Positions 22,722 to 33,044 are shown, counted from the first letter of the stretch. The stretch is 64,000 nucleotides of DNA from Nemania diffusa (GCA_038501195.1 JBBPUQ010000013.1:1-64000); one strand, 5' to 3'. Notes: generated by a model not told the origin, from the letters alone. A program made the numbers and translations.

Positions 22722-22978
22722 GTCCATTTATGAGGAAAAGGAATTAGGTTATTTAGTAAAACTGATAGGGAATAAATTTATATTTGACAAGTATTAAATG
22801 AATGTGATTGCAGAGTAAAATTTATAAATAGAGTTTAATATTAACTATTTTTTTCATACCTCCTCTCTATATACAGGAGTTTTTAAGCGCCCTTCTGGCT
22901 TTTCATAAAGAGGGCGCAAGCTCTTGCTCTTATTATGGGAGGGGGTAAATAATAAAATGAAAAGTTGATTTAACAATA
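22722..22978 (+). other. Spacer between two cox2-i4 HEGs
   Basis: No gene is seen. It holds a GC-rich fragment GCGCCCTTCTGGC...AGAGGGCGCAAGC (22888-22920) that can form a hairpin, typical of the dispersed GC pieces here. Confidence 0.4.
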
Positions 22979-24289
22979 TTGATGATAAGTATTATAGCAC
23001 TGGTCAGTTTTTTCACAAAAAAAATAAAAATTTTTGTGCGTAGCGATTATTTTTATTATATAAAAAATTTGATTTTGCACTTCAACATAAGATTTAAATA
23101 TATGTTGTTGAAGTTTACAATTTCTATGTTTAGAAATAAAATTTTATACTTCATCATCCTTTTACAGTTATTTTTTATAAAAAAAAATCTTTATGATATT
23201 TTTTTTAGTTTTCTAAGTTTTTTTTTGGTTGATATCTCCTCATACCTTCTATTCGAAACCCATCATTGTAAACACGATCGTCAACAGCTAGCCTCACTAA
23301 ATAATGTAAATAAAACAGCGCTTACATGCACGCACATATTATTCCCTAAACAAAAAAGATTATTTTCTTCTCAAGCTACTTTGCAAAGTTGTAGAGAAAA
23401 TTCAAGTTCTGATATTAATCCTTGATTCGTTTCTGGATATACAGATGGTGAAGGTTGCTTTACAGTATCTGTTATAGCAAACCCCAAATCTAAAACTGGT
23501 TGAGTAGTTCAATTAATATTTAAAATTGCTATTTCAAAAAAAGATCTTTTTTTATTGGAAAATATTCAAAATTTCTTTAAAGTAGGGAAAATATATAAAC
23601 ATGGTGCAGAATCCATTCAATACCAGGCTTTTTCAGTAAAAGATTTAGAAATCATACTTTGTCATTTTGATAAGTATCCTTTAATTACACAAAAGCGAGG
23701 GGACTACCTTTTATTTAAAGAGATTTTTATGGTAGTTAAAGAAAAAAAACATTTAACAACTGAAGGTTTACAAAAGATTGTTGCAATGAGAGCCTCTTTA
23801 AATTTTGGTTTATCTGATAGCCTTACAGTAGCCTTCCCGTCAGTTGTTCCTCTTTTAAGACCTATCTTTAAGGTTGAAAATGCATCAGAGCCTCATTGAT
23901 TAGCCGGTTTTGCTTCAGCTGAAGGGTGCTTCATTGTAAGTATTAATGATGCGCCTGACCGGAAAGCAGGAGCTCAAATTAGGTTAGCTTTTGATATTAC
24001 TCAACACCAAAGAGATGAGCAACTAATAAAAAGCTTGGTGGAGTTCTTTGGCTGCGGGGATGTCTACAAAAATAGAGGTGCTTTTAGATATTTAGTACAA
24101 AAATTAAGTGATATTAATGAAAAGATTATTCCATTTTTTATTAAATACCCTGTACAAGGGAAAAAGCTTCAGGATTTTCAAGATTGATGTAGGGTTGCGG
24201 AATTAATGAAAGAGAAAAAGCACTTAACTATAGATGGATTGAATGAGATACGTGCCATAAAAGCTGGAATGAATTCAGGAAGAAACTAA
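22979..24289 (+). CDS. LAGLIDADG homing endonuclease, intact
   Basis: A long N-terminal region with hydrophobic stretches (LYFIILLQLFFI, FFSFLSFFLVDISSYLLF) precedes WFVSGYTDGEGCFTV (about 23423) and WLAGFASAEGCFIV (about 23900). Other family blocks: DKYPLITQKRGDYLLFKEIF, ITQHQRDEQLIKSLVEFFGCGDVY, KAGMNSGRN. Several TGA Trp codons; stop TAA 24287-24289. Start ATG 22979 is uncertain. Confidence 0.83.
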
Positions 24290-24539
24290 GAGGGCTTTAC
24301 CCTTTGAAAGAATATCCGCGATCCTTTGGAAACAAATATAGGTTAAGAATAGTCGGCCACTTATTTATGCCACAAAAGGAGTTATCATGTTTCACCCCAA
24401 AAATTAACAAAAAAATAGGAGGACAATTTCATCGCATTTTTCACCTGCACATCTAATAATGGTATAGAGCCCACGTGTCATTTATCGAAAAAAATTTGTA
24501 ATTTCATTAAATAAATATTATCATTCTTCTCGCCTAAAT

Positions 24540-24724
24540 GTATGTGTTATATTAGTAGATGAAAAGGGTAATACTTTACACAGTTTTGATTCACTAGGAG
24601 ATTGTGCGAAATTTTTAAAAGTAGATCCTAGTACAGTATCTAAAAGAAAAAGTAAGGGTATACCTTTTATATTTGAAAATCAAACTGTTTACATAAAAAA
24701 TGCGGAAGTTGAAGTTAGTTGTTA
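24540..24724 (+). pseudogene. Orphan NUMOD1-like C-terminal HEG fragment
   Basis: HSSRLNVCVILVDEKGNTLHSFDSLGDCAKFLKVDPSTVSKRKSKGIPFIF-like reading, ending VEVSC-TAA. This is the NUMOD1 helix-turn-helix tail found on GIY-YIG and HNH HEGs, with no catalytic domain upstream. A similar orphan lies at 40640-40814. Confidence 0.6.
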
Positions 24725-24888
24725 AAAAAAAAAGTGTTTATTATTTATTTACGGCAGCTTCGCACGCCTTTCATTATTAAAGGAAGGGCGCTGCTGTAAA
24801 TATCGCAGCACGAAGATTATATTTAAATTTGTATAAATGACAGTGAATAATATTAACATATACCTTAGTGTTAGTAACATAATTGGAA

Positions 24889-25122
24889 GTTAATGATTCT
24901 TCAATGTCAGTATTAGCAGAGGGTCACCAATGATATTGAAGCTATCAATACCCCGATTTTTTAAATACAGATGAAGAGTTTATAGAATTTGATTCATATA
25001 TGGTGCCAGAATCTGATTTAGAAGACGGAGGTTTAAGAATGTTAGAAGTAGATAATAGAGTTATTCTTCCTGAATTAACTCATGTTAGATTTATAATTAC
25101 TTCTGGTGATGTTATACATGAT
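24889..25122 (+). CDS. cox2: Cytochrome c oxidase subunit 2, exon 5
   Basis: [24 protein letters not shown]...[30 protein letters not shown]. It includes the aromatic EGHQWYWSYQY segment involved in electron transfer and the first CuA-domain strand with DVIH. TGA Trp codons. Ends at GAT 25120-25122. Confidence 0.93.
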
Positions 25123-26875
25123 AAATAGAAAATTATTACTATTTGAAGTGTAAAAGAGCCAAACTCCGGGGAAGCCCTAAAGCTTTAGTAACCAAAGTAA
25201 CAAGGAAACATGTATACTGGCCTGATTAATGACTCGGGGTACGGTAAGATCACTAAAGATGAAAGTGTTTTTAATAACGTGGCTATACACTTAAAATGGG
25301 TAATCGTGGATCTAAATCAGTAATCTTTATAGTAGCTTGCTATACTTAGTTAGCAAGCTCTTTATTTAGTGAGTAAAAGTGTGTACTTACTTTTTCCTCT
25401 TTAGATTAGGTTACTGTAAAAGAGCAACGAGTAGACGGTTCTTCAGTATTATTTTCAATATTGTAAGGTGTACTCTAGTCGCCGGGAAACCGGTTCTTGG
25501 AAGAAATAAAGTAAATCAAGATTAAAGTTCCCACAAAACTGTCCTAGACTGTATAAGCTTAATATGTAATTAAGAACTTTTTTGGTTATTGTGGTACGGT
25601 ATCAAAATTTTATATTTACTTTTTGTCCCTTTTGTTAGAAAATTGCTTGTTTACTTCTTATATTCTTTTATTAAATCTTATAACCATACCTTGTACCATA
25701 TACTCTCTTGTATTAATCTACGTTTTACTTTTTTTTATTAATATAGATAAAAGTAAGTCCACCATAAGGTTTGTTAAATTACCTTCTGGCGTAATTATAC
25801 GCGATTCATCTTTGAGATATGGAAATAAAAGTAGCAAGGTTAGATTTTATAGTACAACACCAAATAAAACCGTTTACAAAGACTTTAAAGATATCACAGT
25901 TGATGTTTTAAATAATTTATTAAAAAACCAAAAAGTTTCCATAACAGAAGCTGAATTAGCAAGACTTAAAAGTATACCGGGTGTTAGATTTAAATTACCT
26001 CTAAATGATCAAACTTATCCTTCTTTTGAGGGTCTAGTAGGTAAACCTAACACTAGAGATATAAAAGCAGGTGTTTATATCTTTACGCATATTGCGTCAG
26101 GTGCAAAATACGTAGGCTCTAGCAATAGCTTATCTAGAAGACTGGATCAATATTTTACTTTTAAACATTTTAATCAAAAAAACTCAGGATTACTAATTCC
26201 TTTAATAAAAGAAGAAGGGTTTGAAGCTTTTAATTTAGAAGTTTTGGTTATACCTGAAAATATAGGTTTAGAGTTTAATGGTTCAAATAACTTAAATTTT
26301 TATTTTCCTTACTTATTCCTAGAACAGTATTATCTTTTACATGAGAAATTTAATCTTAATACTCAAAGAATAGTTAACTTCAGAGTTAATCAAGGTAAGA
26401 CTGTATATCTTTATAGCTTAGAAGGTAAAATTTTATACTATTGTGGTAACTCTTTACACGGGATTAAAGGTGCTTTAGGTATACACTACGCTACTTGCAC
26501 TAATTGTATAAAAACAGGGAACAGTTACTTAGATTTCTTTAAAATTACCACTAACTTTTTAGATGGAGCAGAAAGAACAAAACTAAGTTTACAAGAATTG
26601 TTGGAATTAATAGACAGAAAAAAAAAAGAAGTATTACAGAAAAGAACTAGCATTAAATTTAGTAAAGCTATTCTGATTAGAAAGGAGGATCAAGAACAAA
26701 CACTTGAGTTTTCTAGTATAACTATGACCGTAAAACACCTTAAGAGTATAGGTGTTTATGCAGATAGAAATCAGATAGCTAAATATTTAGATACAGGTAT
26801 AACTTATAAAGGGTATTTTTTTTCAAAAGCTTAAATGTAGGAGTTGAATAACTTAATAATTTTAGTGGTTCGTCT
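25123..26875 (+). mobile_element. Group I intron 5 of cox2
   Basis: The core at 25155-25500 (CTCCGGGGAAGCCCTAAAGC; GACTCGGGGTACGGTAA; ATCGTGGATCTAAATCAG; GAGCAACGAGTAGACGG; AAGGTGTACTCTAG) precedes a GIY-YIG ORF. Nearly the same core is found in intron 6. Confidence 0.8.
25623..26834 (+). CDS. GIY-YIG homing endonuclease, intact
   Basis: 403 residues. N-terminus is hydrophobic (MSLLLENCLFTSYILLLN). GIY-YIG domain at about 150-230: AGVYIFTHIASGAKYVGSSNSLSRRLDQYF, ending with LFLEQYYLLHEKFNLNTQ (catalytic-type Glu). The C-terminal part carries two NUMOD1-like DNA-binding modules (VYLYSLEGKILYYCGNSLHGIKGALGIHYATC; SITMTVKHLKSIGVYADRNQIAKYLDTG). It is a clear paralog of the ORFs in introns 6 and 7. 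Confidence 0.88.
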   Translation: MSLLLENCLFTSYILLLNLITIPCTIYSLVLIYVLLFFINIDKSKSTIRFVKLPSGVIIRDSSLRYGNKSSKVRFYSTTPNKTVYKDFKDITVDVLNNLLKNQKVSITEAELARLKSIPGVRFKLPLNDQTYPSFEGLVGKPNTRDIKAGVYIFTHIASGAKYVGSSNSLSRRLDQYFTFKHFNQKNSGLLIPLIKEEGFEAFNLEVLVIPENIGLEFNGSNNLNFYFPYLFLEQYYLLHEKFNLNTQRIVNFRVNQGKTVYLYSLEGKILYYCGNSLHGIKGALGIHYATCTNCIKTGNSYLDFFKITTNFLDGAERTKLSLQELLELIDRKKKEVLQKRTSIKFSKAILIRKEDQEQTLEFSSITMTVKHLKSIGVYADRNQIAKYLDTGITYKGYFFSKA

Positions 26876-26912
26876 TTTGCGTGTCCTGCTTTAGGTATTA
26901 AATGTGATGCAT
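26876..26912 (+). CDS. cox2: Cytochrome c oxidase subunit 2, exon 6 (short)
   Basis: FACPALGIKCDA plus one base (T), encoding a CuA-domain strand. Splicing to AT at 28557 restores TAT (Tyr) of DAYPGRLNQ. Confidence 0.85.
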
Positions 26913-28556
26913 AAAAAAAAATGAATCTAGGCAATTCATTATTAAATGTGCAAAAGAGCCAAACTCCGGGGAAGCCCTAAAACTTTAGTAACCAAAGTTG
27001 TAAAGGAAACTTTACAACCGGCCTGATTAATGCCTCAGGGTATGGTAAGATCACTAATGATGATGGAAACTGAAATGGGTGATCGCGGATCTAAGTCAAC
27101 AATATATAATAATATTGCTGTAAAAGAGCAACGAGTAGACGGTTCTTCAATCAAGATAAATTCATGATTGTAAGGTGTACTCTAGTCGTCGGGAAAGCCG
27201 ATTCTAGGTCTAAATAAGTTAAATAGTGTTAACTATTTATAATAATAACCCTAGATTAAAGTTACTGCAACAGCCTTAACCTAATAAGTAAAAGTTGTCA
27301 TACGATTTTCTAATAATATTTAGTTTTATATTAAGGATTGTATACGTATCCTTAAGTAAACTTTATTATTTATTTAATGTGCAATTAATATGAAATTCTG
27401 ATATTAGTAAAGTAGTATTTATTTCTACTAAAAGACAATATATGAAAAGAGTATATACTACTCTAGGATGTTTAAATAAACGTCCTAATATGGAGATGTT
27501 GAATTATAAATATTATTTTAATCAATTAAATTGATTATCTAGATATGAATCTAGCTTAACTTTACCTAAAAAAGTAGAATATCGTCCTAATTCTCTAGCA
27601 TTAGAGCATATTAATAAAGGTAATCTTACAACTAGTGAAGTTATAAATAGTGTATTACTTAATCAAAAGGTATCTATAACTCAAAAAGATTTAGATACAC
27701 TTTTAGCTCTTCCTCGTGTAAATTTTGATTTACCTATTACAGATCAAACTAATCCTGGATTATTAGGGTTAATAGGTAAACCTGGATCAAAACGTAGTAA
27801 AGCGGGAGTTTACATATTTTCACACAAGAATTCAGATAAAAAATATGTAGGTTCTAGTAATGATTTAGCTAGAAGATTCAAACAATATTTTGAAAAAAAT
27901 ACATTATTTAATAACAAAGATACCGGTGTTTTATTACCTATGATGGAAAAGGAAGAATTAAAAGCCTTTACTTTAGAAGTTACAGTTATACCTTCTTCTT
28001 ATTCTAAATATTCCCATTGTTTCTTAGAACAGTATTATTTATTAAATAAAAATTTTAATCTAAATACACCTAAAATAGTAAATTTTAGAGTAAATCAAGG
28101 GTTTAATATATATTTGTACGATAAAGATTGTAAAATCTTATATTATTCAAGTAACTCTTTAAATGCTTTTTGTGCAGATTTAGGTATTCATCATTCTTCA
28201 TATAAAAAACATATAGCCAATAATAGTTTTTTTTTAGATCATTTTATTATATCTAATAATCTAATATCTGAGGCAACTATATCTGATTTAACAGGATTAG
28301 AACTAAGAGAATTAATAAATGAACGTAGAAAAACGAGTCTAAATAAAGTACATTTATCCTCCGGTAAACCTGTGGAGGTACTAGATTCTGATACTAATAC
28401 TACTAAAATCTACGATTCTTCGTATAAAGTTGCAACTAGATTTGGTTTTAGTAGAAGTTCTTTAAGAAACTACATAGCTAGCGGTAAACTGTATAAAAAT
28501 CGTTATGTATTTAAATATACAAATAACCAAAATGATTAGGTTTAAGTTGCAGAACG
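26913..28556 (+). mobile_element. Group I intron 6 of cox2
   Basis: The core at 26950-27215 (CTCCGGGGAAGCCCTAAAAC; GGTATGGTAA; ATCGCGGATCTAAGTCAAC; GAGCAACGAGTAGACGG; AAGGTGTACTCTAG) closely matches that of intron 5. GIY-YIG ORF follows. Confidence 0.8.
27442..28539 (+). CDS. GIY-YIG homing endonuclease, intact in code 4
   Basis: Start ATG 27442 (MKRVYTTLGCLNKRP), one TGA Trp, stop TAG 28537-28539, about 365 residues. GIY-YIG: AGVYIFSHKNSDKKYVGSSNDLARRFKQYF; FLEQYYLLNKNFNLNTPKIVNFRVNQG. The tail has NUMOD1-like repeats (ILYYSSNSLNAFCADLGIHHSSYKKHI; VATRFGFSRSSLRNYIASGKLYKNRYVF). Paralog of the intron 5 and 7 ORFs. Confidence 0.85.
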
Positions 28557-28615
28557 ATCCAGGTAGATTAAATCAAGTATCTGTTTTTGTAAATAGAGAA
28601 GGAGTTTTTTATGGT
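28557..28615 (+). CDS. cox2: Cytochrome c oxidase subunit 2, exon 7 (short)
   Basis: PGRLNQVSVFVNREGVFYG, the strand just before the CuA ligand loop. Ends in GGT and joins QCSEICG in exon 8. Confidence 0.87.
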
Positions 28616-30509
28616 CTTGAACAATGGCCAAAACTGTAGTGAACCTATGGTTATAAATCACCAAATTGCGGGAAAGCCCTAAAGCAATCTTAACCAAGTA
28701 AGTATGGTAACATAACTTATGGCACAGGTAATGACTCGTGGTAGGGTAAAATCAAGATTTATTATTCAATGGGTAATCCGCAGCCAAGTGTCAAGTATAA
28801 ATTATTTGGTATGCAGTTCATCGACTAGACGGTGATTGGTATTATTAGTGTTAATAATGCTTAAGATATAGTCAGCCCCCTCCTGAAAAGGTGCAGAAGT
28901 ATATAAGTATTTATATATTTTGTTAAATAAATATATATAATTATGTTTAGGGATTTCTACAATAGTTTGCTAAACTTATTTAAATGTAAAATAAAATCTT
29001 AGTATAAACAAATGTTTGACCTGTCTTTCCCGCTAAGCGGAAAGACTATTGTAGTCTTTGCATAATACAAGTAATAAAAGTGTTTTTAATCATCGTTTCA
29101 TCTTGGATAAACGTATTGGATTAGGCTCTATAGCTGCTATATATTTAACTAGGTCTTTTAATTTAAGTAGATCTTTTAGTTCTATGAGACCTTTGGCTAA
29201 TAATCCAGAGTCTTTAGTGTTAGAACATATCCATAGTGAAAAACCTACTACTTCATCTATTATCAATAAAATATTATTAAATCAAAATTTATCGGTTACT
29301 GACTCTAAATTAGAAAAATTATTAAAGGTTAAAGGTGTTGAATTTGATCTTCCTATCTCTACACCGGAAAATAAAAAACTTTTAGCGGAATTAACTGGTA
29401 AATCTGCATATAAAGGTTTCTCTGGTGTATATTTTTTTATACATAAAAATACAGGCCATAAATACGTAGGTTCATCTAACTTATTAAGACGTAGAATGGA
29501 TTACTATTTTAAAGGAGATTACCCTTTAGCTGGTCAATTTTTACCTTTACTTCATAAAGATGGGCTAAAAGCTTTTAAATTAATAATATTTAAATTAGAT
29601 AGCGAGATATTTAGTAATCAAGACGCTTTAATATTAGAACAGTATAATTTATTAAATAAAGAATTTAACTTGAATACATTAAGAGTTGTTAACGCAGGAT
29701 CTTCAAAAGGAGATCCTGTATATGTTTATAATTTAACATGTAGTATTCTTTATTATCATGCAAAATCAAGTATTGAATTAAAAAGAGTATTAAAAATACA
29801 TACTCTAACTAGTAAAAAATATGTAGATTCTAAAATACCATACCTTAATAAATTTTTACTTTTAAGTTATCCTATACCTACTGCTTTAACAAGCAATCTT
29901 TCGGCAGATAAATTAGTAGATATAATGCAAAAAGAAAGACAAAATATGTATACAATGGGAACTCGTAGAAGTATTTCAGTAGAATTAGAAATTAAAGAAG
30001 GTAATACCTTTGTAAATTCAGATTGTATTGGCCAAACTTTAAATTTTGATTCATTAACATCTTGCATTGAATATTTAAGAGAATTAGGTTTAACCATTAA
30101 AAGGGATACTCTTACTAAATATATAAAAAACCAAAAAGTGTTTCATAATTTCTTATGTAAATACTCAGATAAAATTTTACCTGATAATTTTGAAGAAGTA
30201 GGATTAATTATTGATGAATATAAAAAATTAAAAGTAGATACAGACTTATATTCATTAAAAGTGAATTTAAAAAATAAACCTTTATTAGTAAAAGGAGAAA
30301 ATTTTGAGAAAGAATTTGAAAGTATTAGAGCTACAATTGAATACTTTGATACTTTAAATATAAAATTAGATAGAAAAGCTTTATATCTTCACTTAAAAGA
30401 AGGTAAAAGATATAAAGACTATTATTTTTCTTATAAATAATTATATAATAAAAGGTTTTCTTTTATTATTATAGAGCTTTATCCATAACATTTAATAAAC
30501 GTAGAGACG
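28616..30509 (+). mobile_element. Group I intron 7 of cox2
   Basis: The core at 28660-28890 (AATTGCGGGAAAGCCCTAAAGC; AATGACTCGTGGTAGGGTAA; GGGTAATCCGCAGCCAAG; TCATCGACTAGACGG; AAGATATAGTC) has a different R pairing from introns 5 and 6 although its GIY-YIG ORF is related, so HEG and ribozyme histories may differ. A near-identical core type sits in nad4L at 35390. Confidence 0.8.
29058..30440 (+). CDS. GIY-YIG homing endonuclease, intact
   Basis: 460 residues. GVYFFIHKNTGHKYVGSSNLLRRRMDYYF is the GIY-YIG core (about residues 118-150), LEQYNLLNKEFNLNTLRVVN follows. Three NUMOD1-like segments are visible towards the C-terminus (ILYYHAKSSIELKRVLKI; SLTSCIEYLRELGLTIKRDTLTKYI; SIRATIEYFDTLNIKLDRKALYLHL), one more than in the intron 5 paralog. 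Start assigned at 29058 on length grounds. Confidence 0.86.
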   Translation: MHNTSNKSVFNHRFILDKRIGLGSIAAIYLTRSFNLSRSFSSMRPLANNPESLVLEHIHSEKPTTSSIINKILLNQNLSVTDSKLEKLLKVKGVEFDLPISTPENKKLLAELTGKSAYKGFSGVYFFIHKNTGHKYVGSSNLLRRRMDYYFKGDYPLAGQFLPLLHKDGLKAFKLIIFKLDSEIFSNQDALILEQYNLLNKEFNLNTLRVVNAGSSKGDPVYVYNLTCSILYYHAKSSIELKRVLKIHTLTSKKYVDSKIPYLNKFLLLSYPIPTALTSNLSADKLVDIMQKERQNMYTMGTRRSISVELEIKEGNTFVNSDCIGQTLNFDSLTSCIEYLRELGLTIKRDTLTKYIKNQKVFHNFLCKYSDKILPDNFEEVGLIIDEYKKLKVDTDLYSLKVNLKNKPLLVKGENFEKEFESIRATIEYFDTLNIKLDRKALYLHLKEGKRYKDYYFSYK

Positions 30510-30608
30510 CAATGTAGCGAGATCTGTGGTATATTACATTCATCAATGCCGATTGTAATTGAATCAGTCTCTCTTGAAAAATTCCTTACTTGATTAGAAG
30601 AACAGTAA
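30510..30608 (+). CDS. cox2: Cytochrome c oxidase subunit 2, exon 8
   Basis: [32 protein letters not shown] with TAA 30606-30608. The CuA ligands C..EIC...H..M are all present. TGA Trp. Confidence 0.95.
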
Positions 30609-31498
30609 TATATTATTACTAATATTTATTTGCTAGTTGCTATTTAGCTATTTTCCTATATTATTACTAAAAATTTAGAGCGATGAACATTACCTAATGT
30701 GCATCAAAGCAAGTTTTGCAAGTTATTCGTCCAAAATTAATTACCACCCATGCTTTATTCACGCTGCGAAGCTAGCTTCGCTGTATACGCAGCGTGAAAA
30801 TTAGGATTTCACCTAAGAGGGTGTTTAGTTATAAAAAAATTATGTTATCATTGTTTAGCATGCACGCTTGGATTATTTCATAGCAGCATAAAAAAAAATA
30901 TATTTTTTTTTATGCTGCGATATTTAAAGCAGCAACACAGTGCTGGGTTATAAAAAGGCTAATAATGATATATGGTGACTGGATTACATAGTTCTATGCA
31001 TGCCTCTTGTAATAGAATCCATTAGCTTGCAAAAAATTTCTTACTTGATTAAAAGAACAAGAATAGTTTTTTACTAGGTTAAAATACAGATGTGTAAATA
31101 AATAATATAGAGTTACATAACTTATCTGTAAAAGTATTAAATATTTAAAGATTCGATCTTTTAATATCTATGTGTTTTGATATATATATAACCAATAGTT
31201 AAATATTTAGATCTTCATTCGTATAATTGAATATTATATGAAGATGATTTTAATAAAAGAAAGGGATAATATCTAAGGCATCTTTAAATGTTTAAATAAA
31301 TATAATGCTTAAATATTAGGCTTGCTTCTATATAATAGGAAAATTTGTTTTTATTTAAATTGAAGTAATTTATTCTTCGTTGCATATAGCGAAAATAAGT
31401 GTGCGGCCTGTTTACTGTTTATTGTTTACTGTTTACTGTTTATTCTAAAAGTAATAGACATGTTTTTTTGTACTTTTATTGTATTAAAAGTACAAAAA
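30609..31498 (+). other. Spacer downstream of cox2 with displaced 3' exon and hairpins
   Basis: Apart from the cox2 3'-end remnant it holds a strong A/T hairpin with GC-rich stem ends (GCAGCATAAAAAAAAATATATTTTTTTTTATGCTGC, 30885-30920), a GC-rich inverted motif (GCTGCGAAGCTAGCTTCGC, 30763-30781) and AT-rich sequence. No other gene is seen. Confidence 0.5.
30978..31066 (+). pseudogene. cox2: Degenerate second copy of the cox2 3' exon
   Basis: GGATTACATAGTTCTATG..CATGCCTCTTGTAATAGAATCCATTAGC... reads GLHSSM/MPLVIESISLQK then, after an indel, a FLTWLKEQE-like end with TAG. It parallels exon 8 ([26 protein letters not shown]). It lies 370 bp downstream and cannot be used in frame. Confidence 0.75.
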
Positions 31499-31569
31499 GG
31501 TATGTTAATTCAATGGTAGAATGTAGTACTACGGTTACTATTATATAAGTTCGAATCTTATACATACTT
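31499..31569 (+). tRNA. trnR(acg): tRNA-Arg (anticodon ACG)
   Basis: Full cloverleaf: acceptor GGTATGT/ACATACT (one G-T pair), D-stem ATTC/GAAT, anticodon stem TAGTA/TACTA with loop CTACGGT (anticodon ACG), variable TTAT, T-stem ATAAG/CTTAT with loop TTCGAAT. It reads CGN arginine codons. Confidence 0.85.
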
Positions 31570-31641
31570 ATTTTTTTTTATTAGGACGCTGCACGCTGCA
31601 CATATTATATTTAAATATAAAATTATTAGAGAATAAGAATA

Positions 31642-31751
31642 AGTTCCGGCCGCCTGCAAAATTAATTAATATATTAATTAATTTTATCCTTTAAGGCGGC
31701 TGGAACCTGTGGGACCCTGCGGCAGCTTCGCATGCCGCAGCACCCCACTGG
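31642..31751 (+). repeat. GC-rich dispersed element, copy A
   Basis: AGTTCCGGCCGCCTGC... with an internal perfect AT palindrome (ATTAATTAATATATTAATTAAT), then AAGGCGGCTGGAACCTGTGG, a GC hairpin (TGCGGCAGCTTCGCATGCCGCA) and CACTGG end. Nearly identical to 59046-59156; related to 36583-36672. Confidence 0.85.
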
Positions 31752-31776
31752 AATAATAAAAGTACCCCAAAAATTA

Positions 31777-31857
31777 AGGTAGTTAGTTTAAAGGGTAAAA
31801 CTTTCAAAATAATAAAAATTTAGATTTAAAATATAAGTTCGATTCTTATACTATCTT
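31777..31857 (+). other. tRNA-like sequence without clear anticodon arm
   Basis: Acceptor AGGTAGT/ACTATCT, a D-like arm GTTT...AAAC and a good T-arm ATAAG-TTCGATT-CTTAT are present. The 31 nt between D and T arms do not fold into a standard anticodon arm. It could be a pseudo-tRNA or a tRNA with a small insertion. Confidence 0.4.
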
Positions 31858-31921
31858 CCATAACAATTTGTTATGGGTATTAATTAGGCATCTATTAACT
31901 TATAATTTTAATTATAAGTTA

Positions 31922-32206
31922 ATGTATACTATTTTTCTTTTATTTGATTTTTACAATAGTTTAATTTATAAAATATACAATGAATATTACACTGATACTT
32001 TTTTTGATAGGGATTTAGGGTTCGTGTTGAATAGAAAAAATATTATATTAATGCTTATTTCAATTGAAATAATGCTTTTAGCTATAACATTTTTAATATT
32101 GGTAAGTTCACTTAACATTGATGATATAATAGGCCAAACATATGCTATATATATAATAGTAGTAGCAGGAGCAGAATCTGCTATAGGTTTGGGTATTCTA
32201 GTAGCT
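31922..32206 (+). CDS. nad4L: NADH dehydrogenase subunit 4L, exon 1 (unusual N-terminus)
   Basis: GFVLNRKNIILMLISIEIMLLAITFLILVSSLNIDDIIGQTYAIYIIVVAGAESAIGLGILVA is highly conserved Nad4L (complex I, K subunit), covering helices 2-3 with the key Glu residues. Upstream, instead of the usual short hydrophobic first helix, the frame has MYTIFLLFDFYNSLIYKIYNEYYTDTFFDRDL. ATG 31922 is the nearest start; the true N-terminus may be a separate exon or a rearranged 5' end. Confidence 0.85.
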
Positions 32207-33044
32207 TTAACGTAATGGAGCTGTGGGTAAATAATAATCCCACCTAGCCATTATAAATTATAGGTAACGTTATAGCGAAATATAAGTAAGATAATGGCCG
32301 GACATGGTGAAAACGGTTAACGACCCCCCTGGTTAAAGACCGTCGGTGGCTATAAACATCGCTACAGACTGGTTCACCTATGTAGAGCTGAAATGCTCGC
32401 AAATGTACAGTCGTAACTTAAGAATTAACCTGAAAGGTAAACGAGTAACCCTTCGATATCTAATATATAATTCAGATTTGGAGGAAAGCTTATAATTATT
32501 AAGGTTGATTGGTGAAGGGGGCTACTTATATGTGTCCAGGATAATACACAGACAGCGTAGTAAACATCTTAACTTACTTCTTCCTATGTATGATAATAGG
32601 TCCCTTCGATATTTACGGTGGGTTTTAATTTTTAGTTCAGACCTACAAAAAACTGCGCTTTACACACTTGTATTGGCTTCGCAGCTAGTAAAGTTTGAAG
32701 GAAAATAAGAAGTATAGTTTTCTCATTTTTGGTATTGTTTAACTAATAACTAAGATGAGAACAAAGGGATATTGCCCTTTGATATTATTAAGTTAGTCTA
32801 TAGATTAAGTATGTTGTCATCTATATGTACCTTGTACTGTGAATATTATAATTCACAGAATTTTGGTTTACTGTCTAAATATCCCCTTATTGGGACACGC
32901 TGCGGATCTTTTTTATTTGCAATTATCATCAATTGACTTATCTTAATTATATATGGACTAATTAAATGTTCATTTGGATGTCGTTTTAGTAGCCCTATAT
33001 CTGGACCCATAATTTTAGTACATCCCCAAAGGACTCCAAAGTGA

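Larger units (their letters stand above)
21010..24888 (+). mobile_element. Group I intron 4 of cox2, composite, with two HEGs
   Basis: A core at 21020-21360 (GATGAATTTCAAG; CGTTCAACGACTAGAAAATAA; GACATAGTCTGAACC) of the same type as the atp9 intron is followed by two LAGLIDADG ORFs (21409-22721 and 22979-24289) and a NUMOD1 remnant (24540-24724). No second core or intervening cox2 exon was recognised, so it is treated as one composite intron. Confidence 0.65.

Noticed and set aside
31777..31857. Second tRNA after trnR with a defined anticodon
   Set aside because: No standard anticodon arm could be folded, so no identity is assigned.
32505..32708. Small ORF in nad4L intron 1
   Set aside because: No family features; lies between core and HEG and is probably chance.
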